NCBI GenBank assembly: GCA_902562525.1
Contig: CACETT010000012.1
Location: 1 to 32,774 of the forward strand
Direction: 5' to 3'
Source: an uncultured Alphaproteobacteria bacterium
GTDB lineage: Bacteria; Pseudomonadota; Alphaproteobacteria; UBA7887
Length of the DNA: 32,774 nucleotides
Each line of letters opens with the position of its first letter. Position 1 is the stretch's first letter. The notes under the pieces are model-generated. The model saw only the letters and a program-made list of their open reading frames with translations, was not told the DNA's origin and made no database searches. The translations under genes and the position numbers were made by a program. Of the stretch, positions 9,665 through 18,730 are shown piece by piece.

Positions 9665-11383
9665 ATGGGTTTCCCGCCTAGTTTCCTTGACGATCTACGA
9701 ACCCGAGTGTCACTTAGCCAATTAGCTGGTCGTCGAACAACCCTTACCCAGCATGGTATGGAATTTAAGGGCTTATGTCCTTTCCACAATGAAAAAACCC
9801 CCTCCTTTACGATTAATGAGGAAAAAGGGTTTTTCCACTGCTTCGGATGCGAAGCACATGGCGACATCTTTGGATTTGTTATGCAACTGGAAGGGCTTTC
9901 GTTCGTAGAAGCAGTAGAGCAAATAGCCAATGAATGCGGCATAGCTATACCAGCGCCGTCAGCTGATGCAGATTCGCAAAGGGCTCGTCGAAGAACCCTA
10001 GTAGAGACTAACGAACTCGCGACAAAATGGTTCGAAACACAGCTAAGGGGCCCAGATGCCAAGCCTGCTCGCAAATATCTGAGAGCTCGCGGATTGGACG
10101 GTACGACAGCAAGGCACTTTCGTCTTGGATTTGCGCCCAGCACTGGAACCACCCTTTCAACTCATATGATCAAACAAAAGGTGACTCCATTAAGCTTGTT
10201 AGCCTCGGGTCTCGTGAGACAACCAGAAGATGGGAGAAAGCCTTACGACTTTTTTCGTGGCCGAATCATTTTTCCCATCATCGATAAAACAAGAAAGATT
10301 ATCGGCTTTGGTGGACGCACCCTAGGCAACGGCGAACCCAAATACATAAATTCCCCCGAAACCGATTTGTTCCGGAAAGGATTAACTCTCTACAATCTGT
10401 CTAATGCAGTTGCCGCAAGAAACCAATCACCGACGCTGATCGTCGCAGAGGGTTACATGGACGTGATAGCTCTGCATCGTGCGGGTTTTACTCGCTCCGT
10501 CGCTCCACTAGGAACTGCCCTTACGAATGAGCAAATTATCCAACTGTGGCGGCTATCTCCCGAACCCCTGGTTTGTTTTGATGGCGATCCCGCAGGGAAC
10601 AAGGCGGCCTACCGAGCAGCTACTCGGGCACTACCATTGCTAAAACCCGGGCACTCACTTAGTTTTGTCTTCCTTCCCACTGGACACGATCCTGACAGCC
10701 TAGTTTCAGAAAATAGGATCACTGAGTTAAAAAACTTAATCCAAAGTCCAGTCACACTTGTCGACTTCATTTGGAATCAACTGGCAGTCCAACAGCCTGT
10801 CGACACACCTGAGCGACAAGCAGCATTTAAGCAGAACCTCAGAAAGATTGCTCTAACTATTGCCGACAGAACTGTGCAACAGGGATATTTGGCAGAGTTC
10901 AAGAAACGTGTGGACCAACTATTTGCTTATAAGCCATCGTTTGTTGGAAAAAGAAAGCCATTCCACAAATGGGAGTCACCAGCACTTTTGAGAAACCATT
11001 CACGAGGAAGAAACAGGTCAGGCGACCCAGAACACCGCGAGCGCGTTCTCATTGCTACCCTCATTGGACATCCTGAGCTCATAAAAGATGTTCGCGAAGA
11101 CTTGTTAGAAATACAAATACGTAACCCAAAACTTCAAACCCTTAAAGCCTCTCTACTCGATACCTGGCAACAGGATCCAACAATTGATTACAGCAGGGCC
11201 AGGGAAGAGTTAACCAACAAAGGCCACGGTGAAACCGTTGCCCTGCTGTTTGATCGAACTGGCTGGAACCAGACCATCATTGAACCGAGCATCCGGCCGG
11301 AATCGGATGCCGAAACAGCATTGTTGGCGTGGAGAGAAACTCTTGCCATTCATCGGGAAGAAACCGCCCACTCAGAACCTTGA
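9665..11383 (+). CDS. dnaG: DNA primase
   Basis: The 572-residue protein has the three expected parts. An N-terminal zinc-binding domain carries C38, H41, C59 and C62 (C-P-F-H and F-H-C-F-G-C). A catalytic core with a TOPRIM domain has the metal-binding E262 (E-G-Y-M-D-V) and D-G-D at 306-308. The C-terminal helicase-interaction region, after about residue 430, is less conserved. It makes RNA primers at the replication fork. It sits between yqeY and rpoD, the alphaproteobacterial form of the macromolecular synthesis operon, without rpsU. A spacer of 166 bases separates it from rpoD. No key residue is missing. Confidence 0.97.
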   Translation: MGFPPSFLDDLRTRVSLSQLAGRRTTLTQHGMEFKGLCPFHNEKTPSFTINEEKGFFHCFGCEAHGDIFGFVMQLEGLSFVEAVEQIANECGIAIPAPSADADSQRARRRTLVETNELATKWFETQLRGPDAKPARKYLRARGLDGTTARHFRLGFAPSTGTTLSTHMIKQKVTPLSLLASGLVRQPEDGRKPYDFFRGRIIFPIIDKTRKIIGFGGRTLGNGEPKYINSPETDLFRKGLTLYNLSNAVAARNQSPTLIVAEGYMDVIALHRAGFTRSVAPLGTALTNEQIIQLWRLSPEPLVCFDGDPAGNKAAYRAATRALPLLKPGHSLSFVFLPTGHDPDSLVSENRITELKNLIQSPVTLVDFIWNQLAVQQPVDTPERQAAFKQNLRKIALTIADRTVQQGYLAEFKKRVDQLFAYKPSFVGKRKPFHKWESPALLRNHSRGRNRSGDPEHRERVLIATLIGHPELIKDVREDLLEIQIRNPKLQTLKASLLDTWQQDPTIDYSRAREELTNKGHGETVALLFDRTGWNQTIIEPSIRPESDAETALLAWRETLAIHREETAHSEP

Positions 11384-11549
11384 CTTCATTGCCAACAATG
11401 ACGTTATCATGTATTTAAGTGCGCCATTGGCGCTGGAGAGGCTGAAAGACCGAGAACACACGGCCCATAGCGAAATCCGGTGCTGACAGTCACGCTTGAC
11501 GTTCTGCCCTGAACGCTCCACGTCTTTAACTTTTGAGGTTTCAAAATTC

Positions 11550-13505
11550 ATGTCTAAACAGCAGGTCAAAAGAGCTTCAAACGACCGATCAGATGCCACT
11601 GACTTACCCCTGGTCGAAAAAGCTGGGGCGGCAGTTAAAGCACTCCTAGCAAAAGGTCGAGAAACTGGCTACATCACCCTAAACGACCTTAATAAGGCAT
11701 TGCCTAGTGAAGTAAATTCTTCAGAGCAGATAGAAGATATTACTGCGACATTCTCTGAACTGGGAATTCAGATCGTAGAAGACGATGATGTCGAAGAAAG
11801 TGCTTCAGAAAACTCCGAGCAAAAAGAAGCTCCTCAGGGAACGGCAAAAAGTGAAGATGAATTGGGACGGACAGATGATCCCGTCCGGCTGTACCTGCGG
11901 GAGATGGGCAGCGTTGAACTTCTCTCTCGAGAAGGTGAAATTGCAATAGCAAAACGCATTGAGGCAGGGCGAAACATGATGTTTGGGTCCATTTGCGAAA
12001 GCCCTATCACCCTCTCAACCATCAAAAATTGGCATAGCTCTATTGACGATGAAACAATGTTATTAAGAGAGGTAATTGATCTTGATGGAACCTTCGGCGG
12101 TCCAACCGTTGGGGCAAGCACCTCCACCGCACCATTGGAGAAAAACCAAAGCCCCAGCCCTGATGCCAGCGATAACGAAAATAGTGATGACGATGATTCA
12201 GATGACAATGAAGGGAATGTCCCTCTCTCAGCTATGGAAGAGGCCCTACGCCCAAAAATCCTAAAAGTTTTTGGGGTGATAGCAAAATCAGCGACTAAAA
12301 TTTCTCGTATTCAGGTGCAGAAGTTGGAGGCGGCCCAAACCAGGGATGAGATTAGCCCCACTACCTTGAAGCGCCATGCAAAACTGCTCCAGGAAATAAA
12401 GGATATTATGGTAAGCCCTCCTGGCCTGCAAAAGAGGATCGAACTCAACAATTTCCGGATCGAGGAACTTGTTGACCAGTTATATGGGCTCAACCGCCGT
12501 TTGATTGGCCTTGAAGGAAGACTGTTTCGTCTGGCGTCGAAGCATAAAATCGGCCGCGAGAGCTTTTTAAAACAATACCTAGGGAAGGAACTGGAAACTG
12601 CCTGGCTGAGGCGGGTTGGCCGCCTGAAAGAGAAGGGTTGGAAAGAATTTGCTAAAAGCCGCAAAGAGGACGTCACAGAGATTAGGACCAGCATAGCCGA
12701 AATCTCCGTTATATCGAGCTTAACTATTCCAGAATTCAGGAAAATAGTCTCAGCCGTACAGAAGGGCGAGAGAGAGGCTGGCCGCGCAAAGAAAGAGATG
12801 ATCGAAGCCAATCTGAGATTAGTAATATCTATTGCCAAAAAATATACCAATAGGGGACTACAATTTCTGGATCTCATACAAGAGGGCAACATAGGCCTCA
12901 TGAAGGCGGTAGATAAGTTCGAGTACCGAAGGGGTTATAAGTTCTCTACCTATGCAACGTGGTGGATTAGGCAAGCGATAACAAGGTCGATTGCGGACCA
13001 GGCACGCACCATCCGAATCCCCGTGCACATGATAGAAACAATAAACAAGTTGGTCCGAACTTCTCGCCAGATGCTCCATGAGATTGGCCGCGAACCCACT
13101 CCCGATGAGCTAGCTCAAAAGTTGAGCATGCCTTTGGATAAAGTGCGGAAGGTTCTCAAAATTGCTAAAGAACCAATAAGTCTAGAAACACCAATAGGCG
13201 ATGAAGAGGACAGTCATCTAGGAGATTTCATTGAAGACAAAAACGCAATAATTCCCCTAGATGCGGCGGTACACTCTAACCTACGCGAAACCACCACCCG
13301 CGTTTTATCTTCCCTTACACCGCGTGAAGAACGCGTCCTTCGCATGCGGTTTGGCATTGGAATGAATACTGACCATACCCTTGAGGAGGTCGGCCAACAG
13401 TTCTCCGTGACACGTGAACGCATAAGACAGATAGAGGCCAAAGCGCTGCGCAAGTTGAAACACCCATCCCGGTCGCGAAAACTGAGAAGCTTTCTCGATA
13501 CATGA
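11550..13505 (+). CDS. rpoD: RNA polymerase primary sigma factor RpoD
   Basis: The 651-residue protein shows sigma region 1.1 (about 10-85), region 1.2 with [11 protein letters not shown] near 110, and a long non-conserved region with a run of Asp/Glu/Ser near 208-222. Region 2 follows ([13 protein letters not shown] and [12 protein letters not shown], the -10 recognition and melting part), then region 3, and region 4.2 with [11 protein letters not shown] near the C-terminus. The ATG at 11550 is used instead of the TTG at 11496, because the family's N-terminus begins with the short M-S-K-Q-Q stretch; GAGG lies 12 bases upstream. It is the housekeeping sigma factor. The dnaG-rpoD spacer has a small GCGCC/GGCGC repeat but no convincing separate promoter. 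Confidence 0.97.
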   Translation: MSKQQVKRASNDRSDATDLPLVEKAGAAVKALLAKGRETGYITLNDLNKALPSEVNSSEQIEDITATFSELGIQIVEDDDVEESASENSEQKEAPQGTAKSEDELGRTDDPVRLYLREMGSVELLSREGEIAIAKRIEAGRNMMFGSICESPITLSTIKNWHSSIDDETMLLREVIDLDGTFGGPTVGASTSTAPLEKNQSPSPDASDNENSDDDDSDDNEGNVPLSAMEEALRPKILKVFGVIAKSATKISRIQVQKLEAAQTRDEISPTTLKRHAKLLQEIKDIMVSPPGLQKRIELNNFRIEELVDQLYGLNRRLIGLEGRLFRLASKHKIGRESFLKQYLGKELETAWLRRVGRLKEKGWKEFAKSRKEDVTEIRTSIAEISVISSLTIPEFRKIVSAVQKGEREAGRAKKEMIEANLRLVISIAKKYTNRGLQFLDLIQEGNIGLMKAVDKFEYRRGYKFSTYATWWIRQAITRSIADQARTIRIPVHMIETINKLVRTSRQMLHEIGREPTPDELAQKLSMPLDKVRKVLKIAKEPISLETPIGDEEDSHLGDFIEDKNAIIPLDAAVHSNLRETTTRVLSSLTPREERVLRMRFGIGMNTDHTLEEVGQQFSVTRERIRQIEAKALRKLKHPSRSRKLRSFLDT

Positions 13506-13600
13506 TGAGTTCCCACAAAATTAATGAATACACCGCCAAATATCCTGAGGTGACATTCCGATACCACAATTAACATCACTGCCCATAGCAAAGTAATAGA

Positions 13601-13630
13601 TTGTCAACTAAATTTGCTGCAATCTTAAGT
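13601..13630 (+). promoter_or_regulatory. Possible promoter of the tRNA gene
   Basis: TTGTCA (13601-13606, five of six -35 matches) is followed after 18 bases by TTAAGT (13625-13630, three of six -10 matches). Transcription would begin about five bases before the mature tRNA, which suits a tRNA gene. The weak -10 keeps this tentative. Confidence 0.35.
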
Positions 13631-13641
13631 TGAAGAAAACG

Positions 13642-13718
13642 GGGCCCGTAGTTCAGCTGGTTAGAACGCGCCGCTCATAACGGTGATGTCGCAGGTTCGA
13701 GTCCTGCCGGGCCCACCA
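13642..13718 (+). tRNA. tRNA with anticodon CAT (elongator Met or lysidine-modified Ile2)
   Basis: The 77-base cloverleaf folds cleanly. The seven-pair acceptor stem is GGGCCCG/CGGGCCC, the D arm GTTC/GAAC, and the anticodon stem CGCCG/CGGTG, with one G-T pair. The loop is CTCATAA with CAT at 13676-13678, and the T arm is GCAGG/CCTGC around TTCGAGT. The discriminator is A and CCA is encoded. It is not initiator tRNA, because the first base pair is G-C and the anticodon stem lacks the run of three G-C pairs. The acceptor pairs 4-69 and 5-68 are both C-G, as in the E. coli isoleucine tRNA recognised by TilS and unlike E. coli elongator tRNA-Met. I therefore lean towards Ile2 (reads AUA). Confidence 0.97.
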
Positions 13719-13978
13719 CACCTGCAAATGTCAACGCCTAAACAAAGAGAGTACCCTAGGAAGTATACATAAAATAGTATGCCATACTCCCTCAAAAATC
13801 CTTTAAATATATGAAAACAAGGGTAATTCATGGCCTTGCCGACTTTAAAGGCATGGGTTAAGCTGCAGCACAGGCTGGTCGACTGGGGTGAACCGATAAA
13901 CCCCCTACCGCAAAAAAACAACAATGCCGTCCGAAATTAGTGGATGAAACATAGCCTAACTGGGGAGGAAAAGGCCTG

Positions 13979-15919
13979 ATGGAAGCTAAAATCGTCTGGC
14001 TGTTTGTATTTGTGGCACTGTATTGGGCCTATTGTATTTTTTGGGGAGTCCGCGGGGCACTCACATCTAAAACGGCGTCGGACTACTTTATAGCAGGACG
14101 GCGGCTATCGATTTGGGTTTTTGTCCTAGCAGCAACAGCAACGTCATTCTCCGGTTGGACGTTCATGGGGCATCCAGGCCTCATTTACCGCGATGGATTC
14201 CAATATGCCTATGCTTCGTTTTACGCGATCACCATTCCATTCACCGGTGTCATTTTTCTGAAACGCCAATGGATGCTAGGGAAACGTTTCGGCTATGTAA
14301 CGCCTGGTGAAATGCTATCCGACTACTTTCAGGGTGATATGATTCGGATTTTGGTAGTCATAGTAGCGTTATTATTCTCAATTCCTTACTTGGGTGTCCA
14401 GTTAGGCGCCTCCGGATTTCTCTTCAACGTGTTGACCGATGATTTGGTTTCAAGGGGCGTAGGAATGTGGGTTCTCTCCGCTGTAGTTTTGATCTATGTC
14501 GCTTCCGGCGGACTTCGGGCAGTAGCGTATGTCGATACCCTTCAATGCATCCTACTTGCCTTTGGAATAGTATCTATTGGGTTCATCGCCTACAGCCAGC
14601 TAGGGGGTTGGGGCTCATTCAATGATGCTATGGCAACTCTTGGCAAAACCGATATCGGGAAATGGGGTGCAACCCAAGACGGGCATAATGCGTATTTAGC
14701 GATTCCGGGCGTAATCCAATTCACGGCTGGGCTCGGTGTAGAAACCCCAATCGGTGGTCTGTGGACTGGAATTATGGTGCTTACCTATATGTTTGCCCTT
14801 ATGGGAATCCAATCCGCACCAGCGTTTTCCATGTGGTCCTTTGCAAATACTGACCCAACACCATTCGCCCCTCAGCAAGTGTGGGCTTCTGCCTTCGGAA
14901 TCGGTTTAATATTATTCTTTTTCACCGCCGCCCAAGGGATGGGGGCCCATTTTCTAGGAGCAACACCGTCGGTCACTGAAGTGGCTGGCATAGCCAATGT
15001 GATACCCGACCTAACTGCCAATAAACAAGGTGGTTTGATACCGCATTATATCAATTTAATTGGCGATACAGCTCCCTGGTTTGTTGGACTTCTGGCGGTC
15101 TGCGCACTAGCAGCAATGCAATCCACTGGAGCGGCTTATATGTCGACGGCAGGCGGTATGCTTACTAGGGATCTATATAAGCGGTATATTGATCCCTCCG
15201 CAAATCATGCTACGCAAAAACTTTTTGGCCGCATAGGAGTGGCCTTTATAGTGATTTCTGCTTTACTGGTAGCCACCTACTCCCAGGACGCATTGGTATT
15301 ACTTGGAGGTCTGGCGGTTGCCTTTGGGTTCCAAATGTGGCCCTCCTTAGCAGCTGTTTGCTGGATACCATGGATCACACGACAGGGTGCTAGTTGGGGC
15401 CTGGTTGCTGGGCTACTGGCAGTAATTTTTACAGAAAAATTTGGAATGGCAATAGCTGGTAGCATGGGCGTGGACCTTCCATGGGGACGGTGGCCCTGGA
15501 CCATCCACTCCGCCGGATGGGGAATCATTTTTAATGTTGCCGTTTGTACTATTATATCTGCCATGACCCAAACAGAAAACGGAACAAAACACCGGATGGG
15601 CTACCACAACTTCCTCAGAAAGGCGACATCTCTGCCTGCGAGCAAAAAAAGTCTTGTGCCAGTCGCTTGGATTGTAACTCTGGCATGGCTTTTCTTTGGG
15701 ATAGGACCTGGCGCCGTGATTGGAAATACTATATTTGGCGCTCCAAACGAAGGGCCAGGAGGCTGGACATTTGGCATCCCATCCATATGGGCATGGCAGA
15801 TTTTATTCTGGATTCTGGGCGTCGGGATGATGTGGTTTCTAGCCTACAAAATGGAATTATCAACTCCTCCCAAAACGAAGATTGAACCCTTGACGGATGA
15901 TATTGGTGATAGGAATTAG
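13979..15919 (+). CDS. Sodium:solute symporter family protein
   Basis: The 646-residue protein has 13-15 hydrophobic segments and belongs to the SSS family. Visible family traits are the Y-F-I-A-G-R-R-L-S segment after helix 1 (about 37-45), a small-residue-rich helix with A-T-A-T-S-F-S-G-W (about 50-59) corresponding to the sodium site region, and S-G-G-L-R-A-V-A-Y-V-D-T-L-Q (about 177-190). The substrate is unknown; family members carry amino acids, organic acids or sugars with sodium. The GGGGAGG at 13962-13968 gives a strong ribosome site ten bases before the ATG. The 260 bases between it and the tRNA hold no gene; they include a small AGTAT/ATACT repeat near 13776. Two membrane proteins follow and may be linked to it. 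Confidence 0.92.
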   Translation: MEAKIVWLFVFVALYWAYCIFWGVRGALTSKTASDYFIAGRRLSIWVFVLAATATSFSGWTFMGHPGLIYRDGFQYAYASFYAITIPFTGVIFLKRQWMLGKRFGYVTPGEMLSDYFQGDMIRILVVIVALLFSIPYLGVQLGASGFLFNVLTDDLVSRGVGMWVLSAVVLIYVASGGLRAVAYVDTLQCILLAFGIVSIGFIAYSQLGGWGSFNDAMATLGKTDIGKWGATQDGHNAYLAIPGVIQFTAGLGVETPIGGLWTGIMVLTYMFALMGIQSAPAFSMWSFANTDPTPFAPQQVWASAFGIGLILFFFTAAQGMGAHFLGATPSVTEVAGIANVIPDLTANKQGGLIPHYINLIGDTAPWFVGLLAVCALAAMQSTGAAYMSTAGGMLTRDLYKRYIDPSANHATQKLFGRIGVAFIVISALLVATYSQDALVLLGGLAVAFGFQMWPSLAAVCWIPWITRQGASWGLVAGLLAVIFTEKFGMAIAGSMGVDLPWGRWPWTIHSAGWGIIFNVAVCTIISAMTQTENGTKHRMGYHNFLRKATSLPASKKSLVPVAWIVTLAWLFFGIGPGAVIGNTIFGAPNEGPGGWTFGIPSIWAWQILFWILGVGMMWFLAYKMELSTPPKTKIEPLTDDIGDRN

Positions 15920-16041
15920 GTCAATGGATAGGGGCTCAACTTAGTACCTGGAACTGATCCGTTGTACGTCGCCTCTCCGCAAGAAGGGAAGATCTGATCT
16001 TTCATGTAACCACTTTTGTAGAATTTTCCCTGGTATAGCCA

Positions 16042-16278
16042 GTGCCCCTCTTATTCAATGACGAATACTGGTTTATATGGGCGATAGTGTTAACTCTGGC
16101 TTTATGGCTTCCAATGCGACAGCTAATTTGGGCCCTGGGGGCTCGCCGCCTGCAAAAGAAAAGTCCCCCACCCAACGAGAAGACCTCCAATCAGTTAAAG
16201 CGCAGAGCAGCCCTAATATCTCTTCTAATATCAATGATTTTTGCAATCTTCTATACATTATACCTATTTAGAAAATGA
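16042..16278 (+). CDS. Small two-helix membrane protein next to the symporter
   Basis: This 78-residue protein begins with GTG and has two predicted membrane helices, at about 10-30 (rich in W, L, A) and 54-75. Between them is a basic, proline-containing loop (about 35-52). I do not recognise a named family. It is considered real because its TGA at 16276-16278 lies one base before the ATG of the TPR gene, a typical coupled junction, and because it follows the symporter on the same strand after 122 bases. The positive loop suggests it faces the cytoplasm. A role as an accessory or assembly factor of the symporter is inference. The ribosome site is weak, so the start could differ by a few codons. 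Confidence 0.65.
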   Translation: MPLLFNDEYWFIWAIVLTLALWLPMRQLIWALGARRLQKKSPPPNEKTSNQLKRRAALISLLISMIFAIFYTLYLFRK

Positions 16279-16279
16279 G

Positions 16280-16888
16280 ATGTCACCAAATGTAATCAAA
16301 CGTTTTACGGTTCTCTTGTTTACAACAATGCTTGTTGTAGGAGGCATGACATTATTGTACGACAATTTTTTTACACAACCGCCAGGTGATTATGAAACCA
16401 AGCGCGGAGATATTTTACTCTCCAGTGGGGATTACCCAGAAGCCCTCGAATATTTTGATAGAGCCCTCATAAAAACACCTAACCACCGAGGAGCTTTGAT
16501 GGGACGGGCACTCGTCTTCATTCAAACGGAACGGTATCCCGAGGCCGAAGCAGAACTTACCCACCTTATTAGTTGGCTAGAAACAAACATTTCTCCAACC
16601 GATCTCACGGGAATCGGGGCTCTGGCAGCTGCCTACGCCAACAAAGGCATCATCCTAGACAGACAAGGAGCTTATGAAGAGGCATTAGCTAACTACATAA
16701 AAGCACTTGAAGTGGACGAAGATTCGGTGTCGGGTCCCGGGATCGGTTACAAAATACTCTACGACCCGCGCCCTTCTACGGTGCGGAAAAGAGCCCTCTA
16801 CATTTACGAACAGCTGCAACTTCCTGAGGACCAACGGGCGATGAGCCTGCCTGAATTAGACTCAGCATCTCGAATGTACAAACCCTAG
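16280..16888 (+). CDS. Membrane-anchored TPR protein
   Basis: The 202-residue protein has one membrane segment at about 9-27, then tetratricopeptide repeats. One pair is around 37-100 (G-D-Y-P-E-A-L-E-Y-F-D-R-A-L followed by R-Y-P-E-A-E-A-E-L). Another is around 116-150 (A-N-K-G-I-I-L-D-R-Q-G-A-Y-E-E-A-L-A-N-Y). TPR domains bind other proteins; here the domain probably projects into the periplasm. The ATG at 16280 is used rather than an upstream in-frame start at 16241, which would lie inside the preceding gene. It ends a probable three-gene unit with the symporter. The actual partner is unknown. Confidence 0.85.
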   Translation: MSPNVIKRFTVLLFTTMLVVGGMTLLYDNFFTQPPGDYETKRGDILLSSGDYPEALEYFDRALIKTPNHRGALMGRALVFIQTERYPEAEAELTHLISWLETNISPTDLTGIGALAAAYANKGIILDRQGAYEEALANYIKALEVDEDSVSGPGIGYKILYDPRPSTVRKRALYIYEQLQLPEDQRAMSLPELDSASRMYKP

Positions 16889-16906
16889 ACAGATTTTCCG
16901 CACAGT

Positions 16907-17110
16907 TTACATGAACGAAAACAAATCCAAAACATCTCGAAACAAGATTAAAAAGAAAAACATCGCAGCTATACAACCAAACAACAGCCGCACTAAGTCG
17001 CTATTACCTTGTGCATCCCGATACCGGACGCCATTGTAGGCTATCAATCCCGTTACAACTAAAAACACTATATCTACCAGTGTTTCAATCTCGCTAGATA
17101 CAGAAACCAT
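16907..17110 (-). CDS. Small membrane protein, uncharacterised
   Basis: This 67-residue reading frame has a membrane-protein profile. A helix at about 10-25 is followed by a polar loop with G-V-R-Y-R-D-A-Q-G-N-S-D, then a second helix at about 42-60, with a charged R-D in the last turn. The ordered hydrophobic/polar pattern looks coding, and nothing else occupies these bases. It converges on the TPR gene with an 18-base gap and lies 102 bases after fprA on the same strand, so it may be transcribed with fprA. The ribosome site is poor. No family is recognised. Confidence 0.55.
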   Translation of the reverse strand: MVSVSSEIETLVDIVFLVVTGLIAYNGVRYRDAQGNSDLVRLLFGCIAAMFFFLILFRDVLDLFSFM

Positions 17111-17212
17111 TCATTAGGGCCACAGTAAGTATATTTTTAAACACTTCAGCGTACGCACAAAGGATCGAGCAAACAATCCCTCGGCTTCAATATCTTGCTC
17201 CAAGACAATGAG

Positions 17213-18508
17213 TTATACTGCCAACATGGCCTTGATATTATTAAATTTTACCCGAGGGCGACCCCCCTCGGCTCTACTCATCTCGGCCATATCTATGGTC
17301 TGCCACTGTTCTGCGTCGACCACCTTTACATTCCGCGAGTCTAGAAGGGCACGGAACTCAGACACTCCCGACCCCTTGGGCGGCACCACCTCGGGATTAA
17401 TCAGACCAATTACTTCCCTAGCATCTACGCGGTTGGTGCCTATGACACCATTTGAACCCCGCCGCGCCCAACCCACAACATAAACGCCGTTCTCCACCAT
17501 ACCATCAACGTTACTCACCTGGCCCGTTTTCACATCATAAGGAACACCATCTATAGGCTTAGAGACATACCCAATTGCCGGGATCACTAGGTCTGTAGGT
17601 ATAAGAAATTCTTCCCCTGTGGCCTTAGCCACCCCATCTAGAACCTCATTTTTTCCGAGATTGATGCCAGTAACGTGCCCCTCTCCAACTATTTTCAAGG
17701 GCGAAGCACAAAAGCGCAGGTGTAACCTCACTTTTCTCTCTCCCCTCACCAAGCGGGAGAATGATTCAAGGACACGGAGATTACGCTCCTTCTTCTTTCT
17801 TGCGGATTGATCAATACCGTCTAAATTCACAGGAAAAAGACTTTGATCAACAACTGGAACAGCGTCCTCAAGATCCCCCAATTCAGACAACTCGGGGAAG
17901 CTGAAGTTGGCCTCTGCCGGCCCACGCCGCCCTACAACGTGGATATCCTCGATCTCTGAACTTGCTAAACACTGGCCCGCCCTTGGATCAATATCCGTCT
18001 TAGCCAATTCAGATCCAGTTTTTGCTAAAAGTCGGGCTATATCGAGGGCAACATTCCCATTCCCGATTACCACTGCAGACTTAGCCTCACTCACAGAGGC
18101 ACTACAATCAACAAAGTCCGGGACTGCATTATACCATCCAACAAAATCCGTCGCTGAAACCACTCCCTTGGTATCCGCACCTGGAATTGAGAGACGTCGG
18201 GGATGCTCCATACCAACTGAGATAACTACCAGATCGAAAATAGACTTAAGTTCTTGATAAGTAACATCGCGGCCCACATTTACATTACCAACAAATCGTA
18301 CCCCACTTTTGGCGAGAATCTTGTCAAATATTTTAGTAACGTTTTTGGTGCTTAAATGATCTGGGGCCACCCCATAACGCACTAGACCAAAGGGCGCAGG
18401 CCACTGTTCAATTATATCAATTTCTGCATCAGGGAAGGATGACAGCACAGCATCAGCGGCGTAAAACCCTGCTGGGCCGGCACCAACAACTGCAACTGAT
18501 AGAGGCAT
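17213..18508 (-). CDS. Ferredoxin-NADP+ reductase, adrenodoxin reductase type
   Basis: The 431-residue flavoprotein has an N-terminal FAD dinucleotide fold (G-A-G-P-A-G-F-Y at 9-16). The family signature P-A-P-F-G-L-V-R-Y-G-V-A-P-D-H follows near 37-51. An NADP-binding motif lies at about 148-159 (I-G-N-G-N-V-A-L-D-I-A-R), and near the C-terminus there is G-W-A-R-R-G-S-N-G-V-I-G-T-N. This matches FprA/adrenodoxin reductase, which moves electrons from NADPH to ferredoxins serving P450s, Fe-S assembly or other oxidoreductases. No ferredoxin or P450 gene lies next to it in this window. AAGG lies about seven bases before the ATG. The thiolase gene is upstream on the same strand, 222 bases away, so a separate promoter is likely. 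Confidence 0.9.
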   Translation of the reverse strand: MPLSVAVVGAGPAGFYAADAVLSSFPDAEIDIIEQWPAPFGLVRYGVAPDHLSTKNVTKIFDKILAKSGVRFVGNVNVGRDVTYQELKSIFDLVVISVGMEHPRRLSIPGADTKGVVSATDFVGWYNAVPDFVDCSASVSEAKSAVVIGNGNVALDIARLLAKTGSELAKTDIDPRAGQCLASSEIEDIHVVGRRGPAEANFSFPELSELGDLEDAVPVVDQSLFPVNLDGIDQSARKKKERNLRVLESFSRLVRGERKVRLHLRFCASPLKIVGEGHVTGINLGKNEVLDGVAKATGEEFLIPTDLVIPAIGYVSKPIDGVPYDVKTGQVSNVDGMVENGVYVVGWARRGSNGVIGTNRVDAREVIGLINPEVVPPKGSGVSEFRALLDSRNVKVVDAEQWQTIDMAEMSRAEGGRPRVKFNNIKAMLAV

Positions 18509-18606
18509 ATAGGCTACCTTCTGGTTAAACCTGCCGCAAGAAAAGAACCCTGTTCCGTAGGGACTGAATCATAAGAAGTCGCACTACAGGAAAGCTCCAA
18601 ACTTTA

Positions 18607-18629
18607 GTCGTGCCCCCTCAGATCACGAC
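18607..18629. repeat. Inverted repeat between thiolase and fprA
   Basis: GTCGTG (18607-18612) and CACGAC (18624-18629) form a perfect six-base inverted repeat with an 11-base spacer, in the 222-base gap upstream of fprA. Read on the minus strand it is followed by TAAAGTTT, so it could be a weak thiolase terminator or an operator for fprA. A six-base repeat can arise by chance. Confidence 0.3.
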
Positions 18630-18730
18630 AGAAAAATAATACCAATCGAATACCCCCAATCCAGCCTTGAAATCAAGAAAAACTAAGACACGTTAGGTAA
18701 AACAAGTATGCGGTTACGGGAAGGCACCTG

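Noticed and set aside
9610-10152. 180-residue minus-strand frame
   Set aside because: It is antisense to dnaG, whose zinc-finger motif is encoded on the other strand; no domain is visible.
11496-11524. TTGACG before rpoD as a promoter -35
   Set aside because: The sequence 17-18 bases downstream (CACGTC, ACGTCT) does not resemble a -10 element.
12311-12901. 196-residue minus-strand frame
   Set aside because: It is antisense to conserved rpoD and rich in Ser/Leu/Arg, as expected for a shadow frame.
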